From the NCBI RefSeq assembly GCF_003710915.1, contig NZ_RHHR01000037.1:1-64000 (forward strand): 64,000 nucleotides of DNA, written 5' to 3'. Position numbers and translations under genes: made by a program. This document shows, in pieces, positions 34,603 through 44,491 of this stretch. The notes below the pieces were generated by a model. That model saw only the letters and a list, made by a program, of their open reading frames with translations, did no database searches and was not told the DNA's origin. Origin of the DNA: Brevibacillus invocatus. Lineage in GTDB: Bacteria; Bacillota; Bacilli; Brevibacillales; Brevibacillaceae. Within the stretch, counting starts at the first letter, position 1, and each line of letters starts with the position of its first letter.

Positions 34603-36357
34603 ATGTTGAGGAAGGCAAAAATTGTATGTACGATAGGACCCGCAAGCGAATCGGTTGAAACCTTGAAAAAGCTGATCCATGCAGGGATGAATGTGGCCCG
34701 GCTCAATTTTTCGCACGGTTCACATGAGGAACACGCTGCTCGGATCACCAATATCCGCCAGGCTGCAGAAGAGGCAGGGAAGCCGGTCGCGATCTTGCTC
34801 GATACCAAGGGGCCAGAAATCCGCACAGGTACGCTGTCCGTAGATGCAGTCGAGCTGGTCGAAGGAAACCGCATCGTACTGACAACAGAGGAAGTAGCAG
34901 GAACCGCTGAAAAAGTCTCCATTACTTATGACGAGCTGCCAGCAGATGTCGCTCCTGGTGACACCATTCTGATCGACGATGGTTTGATTGGGCTCACCGT
35001 CGAGCAGGTTCACGACAAGGATATTGTCTGCCTGATCAAAAACGGCGGGACATTGAAAAGTAAAAAAGGCGTCAACGTGCCTGGAGTCAAAATCAACCTT
35101 CCAGGGATTACGGAGAAGGATGCTCAAGATATTGCATTTGGTATTGCACAGGGCGTTGATTTTATCGCGGCATCCTTTGTCCGCAAGGCTTCTGATATTC
35201 TGGAAATCCGTCAGATTCTCGAGCAGAGCAATGCTCGCATCGATATCATCGCCAAGATCGAAAACCAGGAAGGCGTAGACAACGTAGACGAAATCCTGGT
35301 TGTATCCGATGGGATCATGGTAGCGCGCGGTGACCTGGGTGTAGAAATCCCGGCAGAAGAAGTACCGCTCGTCCAGAAGCAGCTGATCAAAAAGTGTAAT
35401 GAACTGGCCAAGCCGGTCATCACTGCGACACAAATGCTTGATTCCATGCAGCGCAACCCTCGTCCGACAAGAGCGGAGGCAAGCGACGTGGCCAACGCAA
35501 TTTTTGACGGTACCGACGCGATCATGCTATCCGGGGAAACAGCAGCGGGCAAATATCCGGTAGAGTCAGTAGAAACGATGGACCGGATCGCCCTGCGCGC
35601 TGAGCAGGAGCTGAATTACAGAGAAATTCTCTACAAACAGGCGCAGCTGAAACAGGTGACTATCACGGATGCGATCAGCCAAGCGGTAGCCAATGCGGCG
35701 CTTGATCTGAATGCAGCAGCGATTATTACGGCAACAGAAAGCGGTCATACGGCGCGGATGGTGTCCAAGTTCCGTCCGAAAGCACCGATCGTAGCTGTCA
35801 CTCCGCATGCGAGCGTAATCCGCCGTCTGTCGCTCGTAAACGGCGTCTATCCAGTTCTGGGGGAGATGGCTAATACAACGGACGAAATGCTGGACAGGTC
35901 TGTGCAGGAGTCGCTCCAGAGCGGCTACGTGCGTCATGGAGATCTGGTCGTGATCACAGCAGGAGTACCTGTTCGTGAGGTGGGAACGACCAATCTGATG
36001 AAGATTCACGTGATTGGAGATGTAGTGGCCAAAGGACAGGGGATTGGTCGCAAGGTCGTCACCGGCAAGGTCGTCATAGCCAGATCCGCTCAGGAAGCGC
36101 TGGAAAAGACGGAGGAAGGCTCTATTCTGGTCACCATCGGTACGGACTCCGATATGATCAAGGCGTTCGAAAAAGCAGGGGCAGTCATCACCGAAGAGGG
36201 TGGGCTCACCTCACATGCGGCGATTGTCGGTCTGAATTTAAACGTTCCTGTCATCTTGGGAGTGAACCTCGCTACCGAGATTTTGAAGGAAGGAACCGTG
36301 GTCACGGTTGATTCTGGCCGTGGACATATCTATTCGGGACATGCACGTGTGCTTTAG
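34603..36357 (+). CDS. pyk: Pyruvate kinase with C-terminal PEP-utiliser-like domain
   Basis: 584 residues; AGAGGAGGCAG before the ATG. Transfers phosphate from PEP to ADP. Barrel and B domain: [92 protein letters not shown]. Residues about 475-584 are the extra domain of Bacillus-type enzymes ([17 protein letters not shown] with the phospho-His position, VPVILGV). Ordinary glycolytic enzyme. Confidence 0.97.
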   Translation: MLRKAKIVCTIGPASESVETLKKLIHAGMNVARLNFSHGSHEEHAARITNIRQAAEEAGKPVAILLDTKGPEIRTGTLSVDAVELVEGNRIVLTTEEVAGTAEKVSITYDELPADVAPGDTILIDDGLIGLTVEQVHDKDIVCLIKNGGTLKSKKGVNVPGVKINLPGITEKDAQDIAFGIAQGVDFIAASFVRKASDILEIRQILEQSNARIDIIAKIENQEGVDNVDEILVVSDGIMVARGDLGVEIPAEEVPLVQKQLIKKCNELAKPVITATQMLDSMQRNPRPTRAEASDVANAIFDGTDAIMLSGETAAGKYPVESVETMDRIALRAEQELNYREILYKQAQLKQVTITDAISQAVANAALDLNAAAIITATESGHTARMVSKFRPKAPIVAVTPHASVIRRLSLVNGVYPVLGEMANTTDEMLDRSVQESLQSGYVRHGDLVVITAGVPVREVGTTNLMKIHVIGDVVAKGQGIGRKVVTGKVVIARSAQEALEKTEEGSILVTIGTDSDMIKAFEKAGAVITEEGGLTSHAAIVGLNLNVPVILGVNLATEILKEGTVVTVDSGRGHIYSGHARVL

Positions 36358-36391
36358 GTAGAAAGTATCATTTTTCATCCGAAAGAGAAGA

Positions 36392-36418
36392 AGGGTGACA
36401 ATCGGTCATCCTTTTTTT
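36392..36418 (+). terminator. Terminator of pfkA-pyk
   Basis: AGGGTGAC (36392-36399) pairs with GTCATCCT (36405-36412), then a T-run. In the rest of the gap to 36710 I see only the promoter and NrdR boxes listed separately; 36419-36570 shows nothing clear. Confidence 0.85.
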
Positions 36419-36597
36419 CTTGGCCGTTTTGCTGCCTGTAGATCATGCATAGCAAAAGTTACCAGGGTACAACGGGGTATTTTAGCGGATGCATGCAGGC
36501 AGTGAATCTGGTAAAATCGTTCGGTAACTCTCAAAGGTTGAAAGAGTTAAACTAGTAAAAAGTACCTGATTTGTTGTCAAGCATTATTTTACTAGAG

Positions 36598-36613
36598 ACA
36601 CAACATATAGTGT
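36598..36613. promoter_or_regulatory. NrdR box 1
   Basis: ACACAACATATAGTGT matches the NrdR box consensus (acaCwAtATaTwgtgt) at 15 of 16 positions. Its start is 32 bases from the start of box 2, the usual spacing of paired NrdR sites. Confidence 0.8.
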
Positions 36614-36641
36614 TGTCGAAAATTATTGCGCACTATATATT
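36613..36641 (+). promoter_or_regulatory. Promoter of the ribonucleotide reductase gene
   Basis: TTGTCG (36613-36618), 17-base spacer, TATATT (36636-36641). NrdR box 1 touches the -35 and box 2 covers the -10, as expected for repression by NrdR. Confidence 0.55.
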
Positions 36642-36645
36642 GAGA
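36630..36645. promoter_or_regulatory. NrdR box 2
   Basis: GCACTATATATTGAGA matches 13 of 16 consensus positions including the central CTATATATTG. Confidence 0.75.
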
Positions 36646-36710
36646 AAGCTATTGAGTTTTCCGGGGAAAAAGAGTTAACTAGATAGTATAGATTTTAAGG
36701 AGGAACCGAT

Positions 36711-38972
36711 ATGCTGGCCACTGAGACGATTACCCCAACGCGTTTTCTAGGGGATGATTTTTTAGCGAAATACCCAGATTTTCCTTTGCATATGAGTCCA
36801 TTGGGACAATTTGTTTACTACCGCACTTATTCCCGTTTTATTCCTGAGTTAGGTAGAAGAGAAACCTGGAAGGAAACATGCCGTCGCTCGGTGGATTACA
36901 ATATCAAGCTTGCTTATCAGCACCTGAAAAAAATCGGGATGTATGCAGACATCCGCAAGCTGGAGGAAGAGGCAGAAGGATTGTTCGACAACATGTTCAA
37001 CCTTCGTCAGTTTTTGTCTGGACGCACACTGTGGGTTGGGGGCGCGGAAAATGGCGTTGCCGATCTATACCCATTGGCGAACTTCAACTGCTCTTTCCTG
37101 AATATCCGATCCTGGGCTGATTTGGGCGACCTGTTTTATTTGTTGTTGGTTGGTACAGGTGTAGGCTTCAAGTGCACGAAGGAAATGGCTGCAGGCTTGA
37201 GCCCGATCCGCACCAATGTCACTCTGCTTTCTTCCGAGTACAAGCCCTTGCCAAAGCATCAGCGCCTGGAGCGTTCTGAGGTCAACGTACTGGACAACGG
37301 CTTTGCCAAAATTTACGTTGGGGACAGCAAGGAAGGCTGGGTAGAGTCCCTTCGCCTTTACCTGGAAATCCTGACGGAAAAAGAATATGAAAATATCCAT
37401 ACCGTGAAAATTTCCTACAACAGTGTACGTCCAAAAGGTGAGCGCCTGAAGCGCTTCGGGGGTACTGCTAGCGGACATGAGCCACTTCGCGAAATGTTCG
37501 AAGGAATCGATAAAGTGTTGAAAAACCAGATTGATCAGCATCTGGAACCGATTGTGAGCGATGAAAAGGGCTACGGAAAAATCCGTCCGATACATATTCT
37601 CGATATCGGCAATCTGATTGGAGCGAATGTCGTGGTGGGCGGCGTGCGCCGAACTGCGGAAATCTTCCTCTTTGACCATGACGATTACGAGTGCATGATG
37701 GCCAAATACGGAATCAACGGCTTCTGGACAGATGAACAGCTGGCTCATCACCGCCGTGTAGGGGAATTGCTGGGCGAAAACAAACCGGTCTGGTTTGACA
37801 CGATTCAAAAAGTTGGCGACGGCCGCAATGGTCTGGATCACCGCCGGATGTCCAACAACTCCATCGCATTCATGAAGCAGCCGTCCAAGGAGTTCCTGCA
37901 TCTGGTATTTACACTGATGCAGCTGGAAGGGGAGCCAGGCTTCGTCAATCTGGAGGAAGCCAACCGTCGCCGTCCGAATGCAGAAGGTCTGAATCCTTGT
38001 GCGGAAATCCTGCTCGATTCTTACGGCGTCTGCAACCTGACGACTGTCAACCTCGTGGAATTCGTGAAGAAAAGCCCAGATGGCTCGCACTATCTGGATT
38101 TGGATGGTCTGTTGGAAGCACAGCGCAAATCAGCTCGTGCTGGCCTGCGCATGACGCTGGTGACGCTCGAACTGCCTCACTGGGATGTCGTGCAGCAGCG
38201 TGACCGCTTGCTCGGTACGTCGCTGACAGGGGTTAAAGATGCGCTTGCTACATTGGGCTACAGCGATGCACAGGAGCTTGAGCTCTTGCGTCTATTGGGT
38301 GATGCAGCGCGCGATGAAGCGGATCGTTACGCGTATGAGCTGCGCGTCAACTCGCCACTGCTGGTTACGACTGTCAAACCAGAGGGAACGCTCTCCCAGG
38401 TAGCAGGTGGCGTTTCCAGTGGACTGCACTGGTCGCACTCTCCGTATTATATTCGCCGTATCCGCATCAACGCTGAGGATCCGTTGGCAAAAGCGGTACA
38501 AGCCCTCGGCTGGACCGTGAATCCTGAAGTGGGAACACCGGGCGATACCCATGAAGAACGGATGGCCAATGCACGTACCCTCGTTATTGACTTCCCTGTT
38601 TCTTCGGGTGCTAAGGAAACGAAGAACGAGGTAAGCGCGAAGCGTCAATTCGATACGTACTTCCGTTTCCAAAAGGAGTACACCGAGCATAACTCCTCCA
38701 ACACCATTACCGTGCGTAAGGAAGAGTGGAGTGAAGTCGAAGACATCGTCTTTGACAACTGGGATAATTTTGTCGGCGTTTCCTTCTTGCAGCTGGATGG
38801 AGGAAACTACCAGCTCGCTCCGTACGAAGCATGCTCGAAGGAAGAGTATGAACAGCTGAAAGCTTCCATGAAGGCATTCGATCCTGCGATTCTGCAACAG
38901 TATGAAACAGGCCGCGATGCCGATCTGTCTACTGCTGAATCCTGCGAAGGCGGAGCTTGCCCGATTCGCTAA
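36711..38972 (+). CDS. nrdJ: Adenosylcobalamin-dependent ribonucleoside-triphosphate reductase (class II)
   Basis: 753 residues; AAGGAGGAACCGAT before the ATG. Makes deoxyribonucleotides using a thiyl radical formed with B12, so it needs no oxygen. It is the monomeric, Lactobacillus leichmannii type. Redox pair Cys127 (ANFNCSFLN) and Cys441 (GVCNLTTVN), thiyl Cys430 with Glu432 in NPCAEIL, and the C-terminal reducing pair Cys745/Cys750 in [11 protein letters not shown]. Two NrdR boxes and a promoter precede it. No cobalamin riboswitch is visible upstream. Confidence 0.95.
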   Translation: MLATETITPTRFLGDDFLAKYPDFPLHMSPLGQFVYYRTYSRFIPELGRRETWKETCRRSVDYNIKLAYQHLKKIGMYADIRKLEEEAEGLFDNMFNLRQFLSGRTLWVGGAENGVADLYPLANFNCSFLNIRSWADLGDLFYLLLVGTGVGFKCTKEMAAGLSPIRTNVTLLSSEYKPLPKHQRLERSEVNVLDNGFAKIYVGDSKEGWVESLRLYLEILTEKEYENIHTVKISYNSVRPKGERLKRFGGTASGHEPLREMFEGIDKVLKNQIDQHLEPIVSDEKGYGKIRPIHILDIGNLIGANVVVGGVRRTAEIFLFDHDDYECMMAKYGINGFWTDEQLAHHRRVGELLGENKPVWFDTIQKVGDGRNGLDHRRMSNNSIAFMKQPSKEFLHLVFTLMQLEGEPGFVNLEEANRRRPNAEGLNPCAEILLDSYGVCNLTTVNLVEFVKKSPDGSHYLDLDGLLEAQRKSARAGLRMTLVTLELPHWDVVQQRDRLLGTSLTGVKDALATLGYSDAQELELLRLLGDAARDEADRYAYELRVNSPLLVTTVKPEGTLSQVAGGVSSGLHWSHSPYYIRRIRINAEDPLAKAVQALGWTVNPEVGTPGDTHEERMANARTLVIDFPVSSGAKETKNEVSAKRQFDTYFRFQKEYTEHNSSNTITVRKEEWSEVEDIVFDNWDNFVGVSFLQLDGGNYQLAPYEACSKEEYEQLKASMKAFDPAILQQYETGRDADLSTAESCEGGACPIR

Positions 38973-38993
38973 ATACACGCTGTACAACATACA

Positions 38994-39036
38994 AGGGTGT
39001 TTCACAGATAGCTTGTCTATCTGCGGAGCACCTTTT
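38994..39036 (+). terminator. Terminator of nrdJ
   Basis: Nested hairpin: GGGTG / CACC outer pairs and CAGATAG / CTATCTG inner pairs with a CTTGT loop, then five T. Confidence 0.65.
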
Positions 39037-39145
39037 TCTTGCCGTTTCGGTTTGATCCAGCCGCAGTGGAGGTCAGGAAACAGGAGAAAACGCTCCAGCT
39101 TCTTGGGCTACCTGCACAGGAGATTCACTGCCCGACTCCATGAAT

Positions 39146-39224
39146 AAAACGAAACCGCGTCCAAAGCAGCCGCCTCCATGGAGCCTCTCAGGGGTGGACG
39201 CTTAAATGCGTGTTTCGTTTTTTT
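39146..39224 (+). ncRNA. Structured intergenic element, candidate small RNA 3' end
   Basis: AAAACGAAAC (39146-39155) pairs with GTTTCGTTTT (39212-39221) and is followed by more T. Inside, GCGTCCA (39157-39163) pairs with TGGACGC (39195-39201), with a 10-base bulge on the right side, and the inner loop holds the palindrome CTCCATGGAG (39174-39183). This looks like a terminator-ended structured RNA or a dispersed palindromic repeat. Upstream (39061-39145) there are weaker pairings such as GGGC...GCCC. No ORF is present between 38973 and 39368. Confidence 0.4.
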
Positions 39225-39368
39225 CACTCCGTCTCGGTGGGTACCCCAAAGATCTTCGCTTTTCTCTCCCCCACTACAGCATGGTTTACATTAAAAAGCG
39301 AACAGATCTTTTCATAGAACTGACAGGCTATGGTAAAATGAAAGTACAGAGAGAAAGGGGCGATCCAG

Positions 39369-39800
39369 TTGAGTCCGATCATCCATACCCACCAGTTGCG
39401 CGTCCGTTACGGAGAAACCGACCAGATGGGCGTCGTCTATCACACCAATTACCTGAACTGGTTTGAAGTAGGGCGTACAGAATTGATACGCCATGCAGGA
39501 TTGACGTATCGACAACTCGAGGAAAAAGGCATGCTGCTCCCACTGACGGATGCAAGTCTTTCCTATAAAAAGCCAGCTAAATACGATGATGTGGTAGAGA
39601 TTCGAACCACTGTCGCAGAAATCAGCCCGCTGCGTCTTACCTTCGCCTATGAAATTTATCGTCTGCCGGAGGAAGAGTTGCTCGTGACAGGCAAAACGAT
39701 GCATGTCTTTACCAGTACAGACCTGAAGCCGATCCGATTGCCAAGATCGGAGCCAGAGGTTTATCAGTGGTTGGAGAGCCAGCATCGAGGAGAAGAATGA
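39369..39800 (+). CDS. YbgC-type acyl-CoA thioesterase (hotdog fold)
   Basis: 143 residues from a TTG at 39369 with AAAGGGG about 9 bases upstream. The 4-hydroxybenzoyl-CoA thioesterase signature is clear: VRYGETDQMGVVYHTNYLNW with the catalytic Asp, followed by VGRTELIRHAGLTYRQLE and SYKKPAKYDDVVEIRT. Cytoplasmic. Substrate not determinable. A TAAAAT -10 (39334-39339) with a weak TTCATA -35 lies upstream; fxsA follows after 60 bases. Confidence 0.88.
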   Translation: MSPIIHTHQLRVRYGETDQMGVVYHTNYLNWFEVGRTELIRHAGLTYRQLEEKGMLLPLTDASLSYKKPAKYDDVVEIRTTVAEISPLRLTFAYEIYRLPEEELLVTGKTMHVFTSTDLKPIRLPRSEPEVYQWLESQHRGEE

Positions 39801-39860
39801 CACGAAGAGTATCACCCTTTGCACGTACATGATTGATTCTGAATAAAAGGAGGGGATGCT

Positions 39861-40259
39861 ATGCTGTTTCGCATCCTCATCGTCCTGTTCATCGTCGTTC
39901 CTGCCATAGAGATATGGGGATTGATCGCGGTTGGGAAGGTCATCGGCGGATGGAGTACGGTGGCATTGGTTATCCTGACAGGTATTGTTGGCGCTTGGCT
40001 CGCCAAGCAGCAAGGACTTCAGGTATTCCGGCTGGTGCAGCTGCAGCTCTCCCGCGGACAAATGCCGACCGAAACCTTAATGGATGGAGTGCTGGTGCTC
40101 ATCGGCGGCATCATGCTGCTGGCACCCGGATTCTTCAGTGACGTCTTCGGTCTGATCCTGCTGATCCCATACACTCGCATGATCATACGTCACCTTTTGA
40201 AGCTGTGGCTGTGGAGATTGATTTCTTCAGGAAGAATCCAGCTCTTTTTTCGCAGATAG
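39861..40259 (+). CDS. fxsA: FxsA family membrane protein
   Basis: 132 residues; AAAGGAGGGGATGCT before the ATG. Membrane helices at about 3-22, 27-46 and 74-96 with the family pattern VPAIEIWGLIAVGKVIGGW, TGIVGAWLAKQQGLQV and LVLIGGIMLLAPGFFSDVFG-like segment. C-terminal tail basic. Named after the E. coli protein that reduces phage T7 exclusion by F; its cellular role is not established. Same position between pyk and ytvI as in B. subtilis. Confidence 0.9.
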   Translation: MLFRILIVLFIVVPAIEIWGLIAVGKVIGGWSTVALVILTGIVGAWLAKQQGLQVFRLVQLQLSRGQMPTETLMDGVLVLIGGIMLLAPGFFSDVFGLILLIPYTRMIIRHLLKLWLWRLISSGRIQLFFRR

Positions 40260-40273
40260 ACTAAGACAACATG

Positions 40274-40318
40274 AAAAACCGCTTGAACCAACTACATGCA
40301 TTGGTCAAGCGGTTTTTT
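40274..40318. terminator. Bidirectional terminator between fxsA and ytvI
   Basis: AACCGCTTG-a-ACCAA (from 40277) pairs with TTGGT-CAAGCGGTT (40301-40314), a long stem with one bulged A. T-run follows and A-run precedes, so it serves both convergent genes. Confidence 0.85.
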
Positions 40319-40342
40319 GCAAGTTTGTAGAGTTTGTAGACA

Positions 40343-41467
40343 TCAGCCTGACTTGATATATCGCCATACATCAGAGAAAACATCAGCCTTCACCAAGGCA
40401 TTGATCAGCACGAGTGCGACAGGTCCGATAATCAAGCCCAAAAATCCAAACAATTGCAAGCCCACAAAAAGCGCAACGAGGGTCAGCAATGGATCAAGCC
40501 CGACGTTTTCAGCAACGACTTTTGGTTCGATGACCTGGCGGAAAATGAGCACGACACCGTAGAGAATGGACAAGCCGATGACGAGGCTGTAGTTTCCTTT
40601 AAAAAAGAGGTAGATGATCCAGGGCACAAATACCGTACCTGTTCCCAGATAAGGCAGGAGGTCGACAAGTCCTGTAATCAGTCCGATCGTGATCGCGTAG
40701 TTGACGTCGAGAATCAAAAGCCCGATGATGACGATCGCGGCTGTCAGGGAGATCAAGGTAATCTGTGCTTTTATGAAACCGACCAGTGCACCCTTCAGAT
40801 CGTTGAGGACTTGATCCAGACGGCTGTTTACCCCATTGGGCAAAACCCGCTGAAAGCGTTTTTTCCAAACATAGAAGTCCTTGGAGATAAAGAAGGCAGC
40901 AATCAGAGAAATCACGGATACCGTCGCCATATTTGGCAGTGAGACGATCAAATTCTTCAGCCCGTTCAGGAAAGCGACGACCCAATCCTGTGCAGTCTGG
41001 GTGATCGAGGAGATCCCGCTTTGGATGGTACTGTCAACCTTGTTCTTAAACTCCGGGTCCAGGTGAGTGTACATCCATTGTATCTGATCGTATAGCCCCA
41101 TGAGGAAATCCTGCGAAATCGTTCGTTGCAGGTATTCTCCCAATTCTTTCGTGACTCCTGGAAGTAGCTTGGCAAGCTCATTGATCTCACTGACCGTCTG
41201 AGTCACGATCAACGTCGCAGCTCCAATCATCAGCAGCATCAGCACGAGCAAAGCCAGAATCACCGACAACCAGCGGGGAAACCTGAATTTTGCCGTCATA
41301 AAATTGACAGGACGATTGATCAGGAGCGCAATGAGTAAAGCAAATATAAATGGGTAAAGTAAGGGTGTTCCGAACTTAAAGAGCAAAAAGCCTGCGTAGA
41401 TAACAAAGCAAATCCATAGAAAACGAATGATTTGAAACAAGCGTTCCAACCAGTTTTCTCGGTTCAA
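40343..41467 (-). CDS. ytvI: YtvI, AI-2E (PerM) family membrane protein
   Basis: 374 residues from a TTG at 41467, chosen because AGAGAGGAG lies 7 bases upstream; the upstream TTG at 41488 has no ribosome binding site. About seven membrane helices with a central soluble region (about 95-195) and the family signature near the C-terminus: DLLPYLGTG, RQVIEPKVVAENVGLDPLLT, FGFLGLIIGPV. B. subtilis YtvI is a sporulation integral membrane protein family member. Substrate unknown. Confidence 0.88.
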   Translation of the reverse strand: MNRENWLERLFQIIRFLWICFVIYAGFLLFKFGTPLLYPFIFALLIALLINRPVNFMTAKFRFPRWLSVILALLVLMLLMIGAATLIVTQTVSEINELAKLLPGVTKELGEYLQRTISQDFLMGLYDQIQWMYTHLDPEFKNKVDSTIQSGISSITQTAQDWVVAFLNGLKNLIVSLPNMATVSVISLIAAFFISKDFYVWKKRFQRVLPNGVNSRLDQVLNDLKGALVGFIKAQITLISLTAAIVIIGLLILDVNYAITIGLITGLVDLLPYLGTGTVFVPWIIYLFFKGNYSLVIGLSILYGVVLIFRQVIEPKVVAENVGLDPLLTLVALFVGLQLFGFLGLIIGPVALVLINALVKADVFSDVWRYIKSG

Positions 41468-41604
41468 GAGTGCTCTCCTCTCTGACAATTGTGCCGATGG
41501 TATGTACCTATTTTCTATTATGCAGCAAGCGGGTTATAACGGGCAAGTTATGCCGAAAAACAAAACTAAGTTTCACCCTTTGAAACATTTTTTCGCTTAC
41601 CTTA

Positions 41605-41633
41605 TTCACAAAATCGCAATAATCTTTTATAAT
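41605..41633 (+). promoter_or_regulatory. Promoter of citZ
   Basis: TTCACA (41605-41610), 17-base spacer, perfect TATAAT (41628-41633). It implies a leader of about 255 bases before citZ. Confidence 0.75.
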
Positions 41634-41639
41634 TGGGTC

Positions 41640-41895
41640 GAATTAAGGTGGATTCTGTAACTCGCCATGCGAAAGTGGAACGTTGCCATATGGTCTTCTT
41701 TTCCCTTGCCCTGACTGAGAGAGAAATAAGGTCAGGAAAGGATTTGCGTGGAATACATTCCCAGACATGAGTGGTGGGTGAAAGAAACCGCTGCTTACAA
41801 TTTCATAGAACCGTTTTAGACTGTTTTACCGGTCATCGGGACAAGCGAGGACTGGAAAAGCATTACTACTCGAGTGGAAAAGGAGAGGGAATTCT
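41640..41895 (+). other. Long untranslated leader of citZ
   Basis: No ORF or intrinsic terminator is visible. A 6-bp stem CCTGAC (41709-41714) with GTCAGG (41731-41736) is the clearest pairing. No T-box sequence or known riboswitch core was recognised. The ribosome binding site AAAGGAGAGGG ends it. Confidence 0.5.
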
Positions 41896-43008
41896 ATGAC
41901 AGCTACCCGTGGACTGGAAGGCGTTGTTGCCGCTCAATCTTCAATCTGTTCGATCGTTGATGGTGTTCTCTGTTATGGCGGTATCAACATCGATGAATTG
42001 GCAGAACACGCAACCTTTGAAGAGGTTGTCTACCTACTCTGGCATGGAGCGCTACCGAAGCGTGATCAGCTGGAAACATTACAAAAGCAACTGGGTGAAA
42101 ATGCGGCAGTTCCAGCGGAAGTTCTGGAAGGCATCCGCAACTATCCACAAGGTGTTCACCCAATGGCAGCATTGCGCACAGCTGTCTCTTCGTTAGCTCT
42201 CTACGACTCAGAAGCACAGGTCATGACTACTGAGGCTAACTACCGCAAGTCAATTCGATTGATGGCACAAACTCCAACCCTGATCGCTGCTTTTGCTCGT
42301 ATGCGCAAAGGTCTGGAGCCAGTTGCTCCAAAAGCGAACTACACCATCGCACAGAATTTCCTGTACATGCTGACTGGTGAAGAGCCAACTGAAACAGCTG
42401 TGAAAGCGTTCAACGTTGCTTTGATCCTGCACGCTGACCACGAGTTCAACGCATCTACTTTTGCAGCTCGTGTAACCGTTGCCACGCTGACTGATATCTA
42501 CTCCGGTATCGTATCTGCTATTGGCACGCTGAAAGGTCCTTTGCACGGTGGAGCAAATGAGGCAGTAGCTGCTATGCTGACTGAAATCGGTTCCCTCGAC
42601 AAAGTGGAAGGCTACGTACGTCAAAAGCTGGACAACAAAGACAAGATTATGGGCTTCGGACATCGCGTCTACAAAGATGGCGATCCACGCGCCAAATGGC
42701 TGAAACAAATGTCCAAAGAACTGACTGCACAAATCGGTCGTCCTGAGCTGTACGAGATGTCTGTTAAAATCGATGACATGGTAACAGGTGAAAAAGGCCT
42801 GAAACCAAACGTTGATTTCTACTCCGCATCCGTATACATCTCTCTCGGACTGGAAATCGATCTGTTCACTCCAATTTTTGCGATCAGCCGCATGTCTGGA
42901 TGGACAGCACATATTATGGAACAGTATGAAAACAATCGTCTGATCCGTCCTCGCGCTGATTACACTGGCCCGGTCAACCAGCATTACGTGCCAATCGACC
43001 GCCGCTAA
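41896..43008 (+). CDS. citZ: Citrate synthase
   Basis: 370 residues; AAAGGAGAGGG before the ATG. Joins acetyl-CoA and oxaloacetate. Motifs: GLEGVVAAQSSICSIV, LHADHEFNASTFAAR with catalytic His, LKGPLHGGANE, GFGHRVYKDGDPRA with catalytic His, and the catalytic Asp in VDFYSASVY. First gene of citZ-icd-mdh. Two hairpins separate it from icd. Confidence 0.96.
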   Translation: MTATRGLEGVVAAQSSICSIVDGVLCYGGINIDELAEHATFEEVVYLLWHGALPKRDQLETLQKQLGENAAVPAEVLEGIRNYPQGVHPMAALRTAVSSLALYDSEAQVMTTEANYRKSIRLMAQTPTLIAAFARMRKGLEPVAPKANYTIAQNFLYMLTGEEPTETAVKAFNVALILHADHEFNASTFAARVTVATLTDIYSGIVSAIGTLKGPLHGGANEAVAAMLTEIGSLDKVEGYVRQKLDNKDKIMGFGHRVYKDGDPRAKWLKQMSKELTAQIGRPELYEMSVKIDDMVTGEKGLKPNVDFYSASVYISLGLEIDLFTPIFAISRMSGWTAHIMEQYENNRLIRPRADYTGPVNQHYVPIDRR

Positions 43009-43033
43009 ACATTGCTATTCCGAGCGTGGAGAC

Positions 43034-43060
43034 AGGTGTATATGCATGGCACATACACCT
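43034..43060 (+). repeat. Hairpin 1 between citZ and icd
   Basis: AGGTGTATATG (43034-43044) pairs with CACATACACCT (43050-43060) with one mismatch. No T-run follows. Confidence 0.7.
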
Positions 43061-43074
43061 CGTGGCGAAAGCTT

Positions 43075-43104
43075 GAGAACTACCACTGGCATGTGGTAGT
43101 TCTC
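43075..43104 (+). repeat. Hairpin 2 between citZ and icd
   Basis: GAGAACTACCAC (43075-43086) and GTGGTAGTTCTC (43093-43104) form a perfect 12-bp stem with loop TGGCAT. It is followed by CTACGTCTGG, not by T, so it probably stabilises or divides the mRNA rather than ending it. Confidence 0.75.
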
Positions 43105-43156
43105 CTACGTCTGGAAATATTTCTAATACCTACTTTCTTATTTGGAGGGATTCTTT

Positions 43157-44440
43157 GTGTTTAAAAACTTGTCGCAACCGACTGCTGGTGAGAAAATCAC
43201 TGTAGACAATGGAAAACTGGTAGTTCCAAACAATCCGATCATTCCTTTTATCGAGGGTGACGGTACGGGTCCTGACATCTGGAAAGCGTCTGTTCGCGTT
43301 CTCGATGCAGCTGTAGAAAAAGCTTACAAAGGCGAGAAAAAAATCGCTTGGTTCGAAGTATTCGCGGGCGAAAAATCCTTCAACCAATACAATGAGTGGC
43401 TGCCAGAAGATACCCTGACTGCTGTTCGTGAATACCTGATCGCAATCAAAGGTCCTCTGACTACTCCAGTTGGCGGCGGTATCCGCTCCATCAACGTAGC
43501 TCTGCGTCAAGAGCTGGACCTGTATGCTTGCGTACGTCCAGTCCAATACTTCGACGGTGTACCATCCCCTGTGAAACACCCAGAGCTGACTGACATGGTG
43601 ATCTTCCGTGAGAACACTGAAGACATCTACGCAGGTGTAGAGTGGGCTGAAGGCACTCCAGAAGTGAAAAAAGTAATCGACTTCCTGCAAAACGAAATGG
43701 GCGTGAAGAAAATCCGCTTCCCGGAAACATCCGGTATCGGTATCAAGCCTGTATCCAAAGATGGTACAGAGCGTCTGGTTCGCGCTGCTATCAACTACGC
43801 GATCGACAACAACCGCAAATCCGTAACCTTGGTACACAAAGGAAACATCATGAAGTTTACCGAAGGCGCGTTCAAAAGCTGGGGTTATGCAGTGGCTGAA
43901 GCTGAATACGGCGACAAAGTATTCACTTGGGCACAATACGACCGCATCAAAGCTGAAGGCGGAGACGCTGACAAAGCACAAAAAGAAGCGGAAGCAGCTG
44001 GCAAAATCATCGTAAAAGACGTGATTGCTGACGCGTTCCTGCAACAAATCCTGACTCGTCCAGCTGAGTACGATGTCGTAGCAACCCTGAACCTGAACGG
44101 TGACTACATCTCTGACGCACTGGCTGCTCAAGTAGGCGGAATCGGTATCGCTCCTGGTGCCAACATCAACTACCTGACCGGACATGCGATCTTTGAAGCA
44201 ACACACGGTACTGCTCCTAAATACGCTGGCTTGGACAAAGTAAACCCATCCTCCGTGATTCTTTCCGGAGAAATGATGCTGCGTCACCTGGGCTGGAACG
44301 AAGCAGCTGACCTGATCATCAACTCCATGGAAAAAACCATCTCCGCGAAAACCGTTACTTACGATTTCGCTCGTCTGATGGAAGGCGCATCTGAGCTGAA
44401 ATGCTCCGAGTTCGCTGATGCTTTGATCAACAACATGTAA
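43157..44440 (+). CDS. icd: Isocitrate dehydrogenase (NADP+)
   Basis: 427 residues from a GTG with GGAGGGATTCTTT upstream; the frame is open from 43142 but that codon (TTG) precedes the ribosome binding site. Oxidative decarboxylation of isocitrate to 2-oxoglutarate. Motifs: [28 protein letters not shown] with the phosphorylatable-type Ser loop, [60 protein letters not shown]. The Lys and Tyr contacts typical of NADP-dependent bacterial enzymes are in the usual segment ([17 protein letters not shown]). Confidence 0.96.
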   Translation: MFKNLSQPTAGEKITVDNGKLVVPNNPIIPFIEGDGTGPDIWKASVRVLDAAVEKAYKGEKKIAWFEVFAGEKSFNQYNEWLPEDTLTAVREYLIAIKGPLTTPVGGGIRSINVALRQELDLYACVRPVQYFDGVPSPVKHPELTDMVIFRENTEDIYAGVEWAEGTPEVKKVIDFLQNEMGVKKIRFPETSGIGIKPVSKDGTERLVRAAINYAIDNNRKSVTLVHKGNIMKFTEGAFKSWGYAVAEAEYGDKVFTWAQYDRIKAEGGDADKAQKEAEAAGKIIVKDVIADAFLQQILTRPAEYDVVATLNLNGDYISDALAAQVGGIGIAPGANINYLTGHAIFEATHGTAPKYAGLDKVNPSSVILSGEMMLRHLGWNEAADLIINSMEKTISAKTVTYDFARLMEGASELKCSEFADALINNM

Positions 44441-44491
44441 GTTCCGCTTGACTAGACGCATCGATTACTAAGATTTTGGAGGGGATTGAAA

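Noticed and set aside
36419-36710. Possible cobalamin riboswitch upstream of the B12-dependent reductase
   Set aside because: No B12-box-like core or extended paired leader is seen; the stretch is explained by a promoter and two NrdR boxes.
37065-38090. 341-codon minus-strand frame opposite the ribonucleotide reductase
   Set aside because: A codon-pattern shadow of the real gene, without start signals or recognisable motifs.
43130-44461. 443-codon minus-strand frame opposite icd
   Set aside because: It is antisense to a gene with unmistakable isocitrate dehydrogenase motifs; it has no domain or ribosome binding site of its own.
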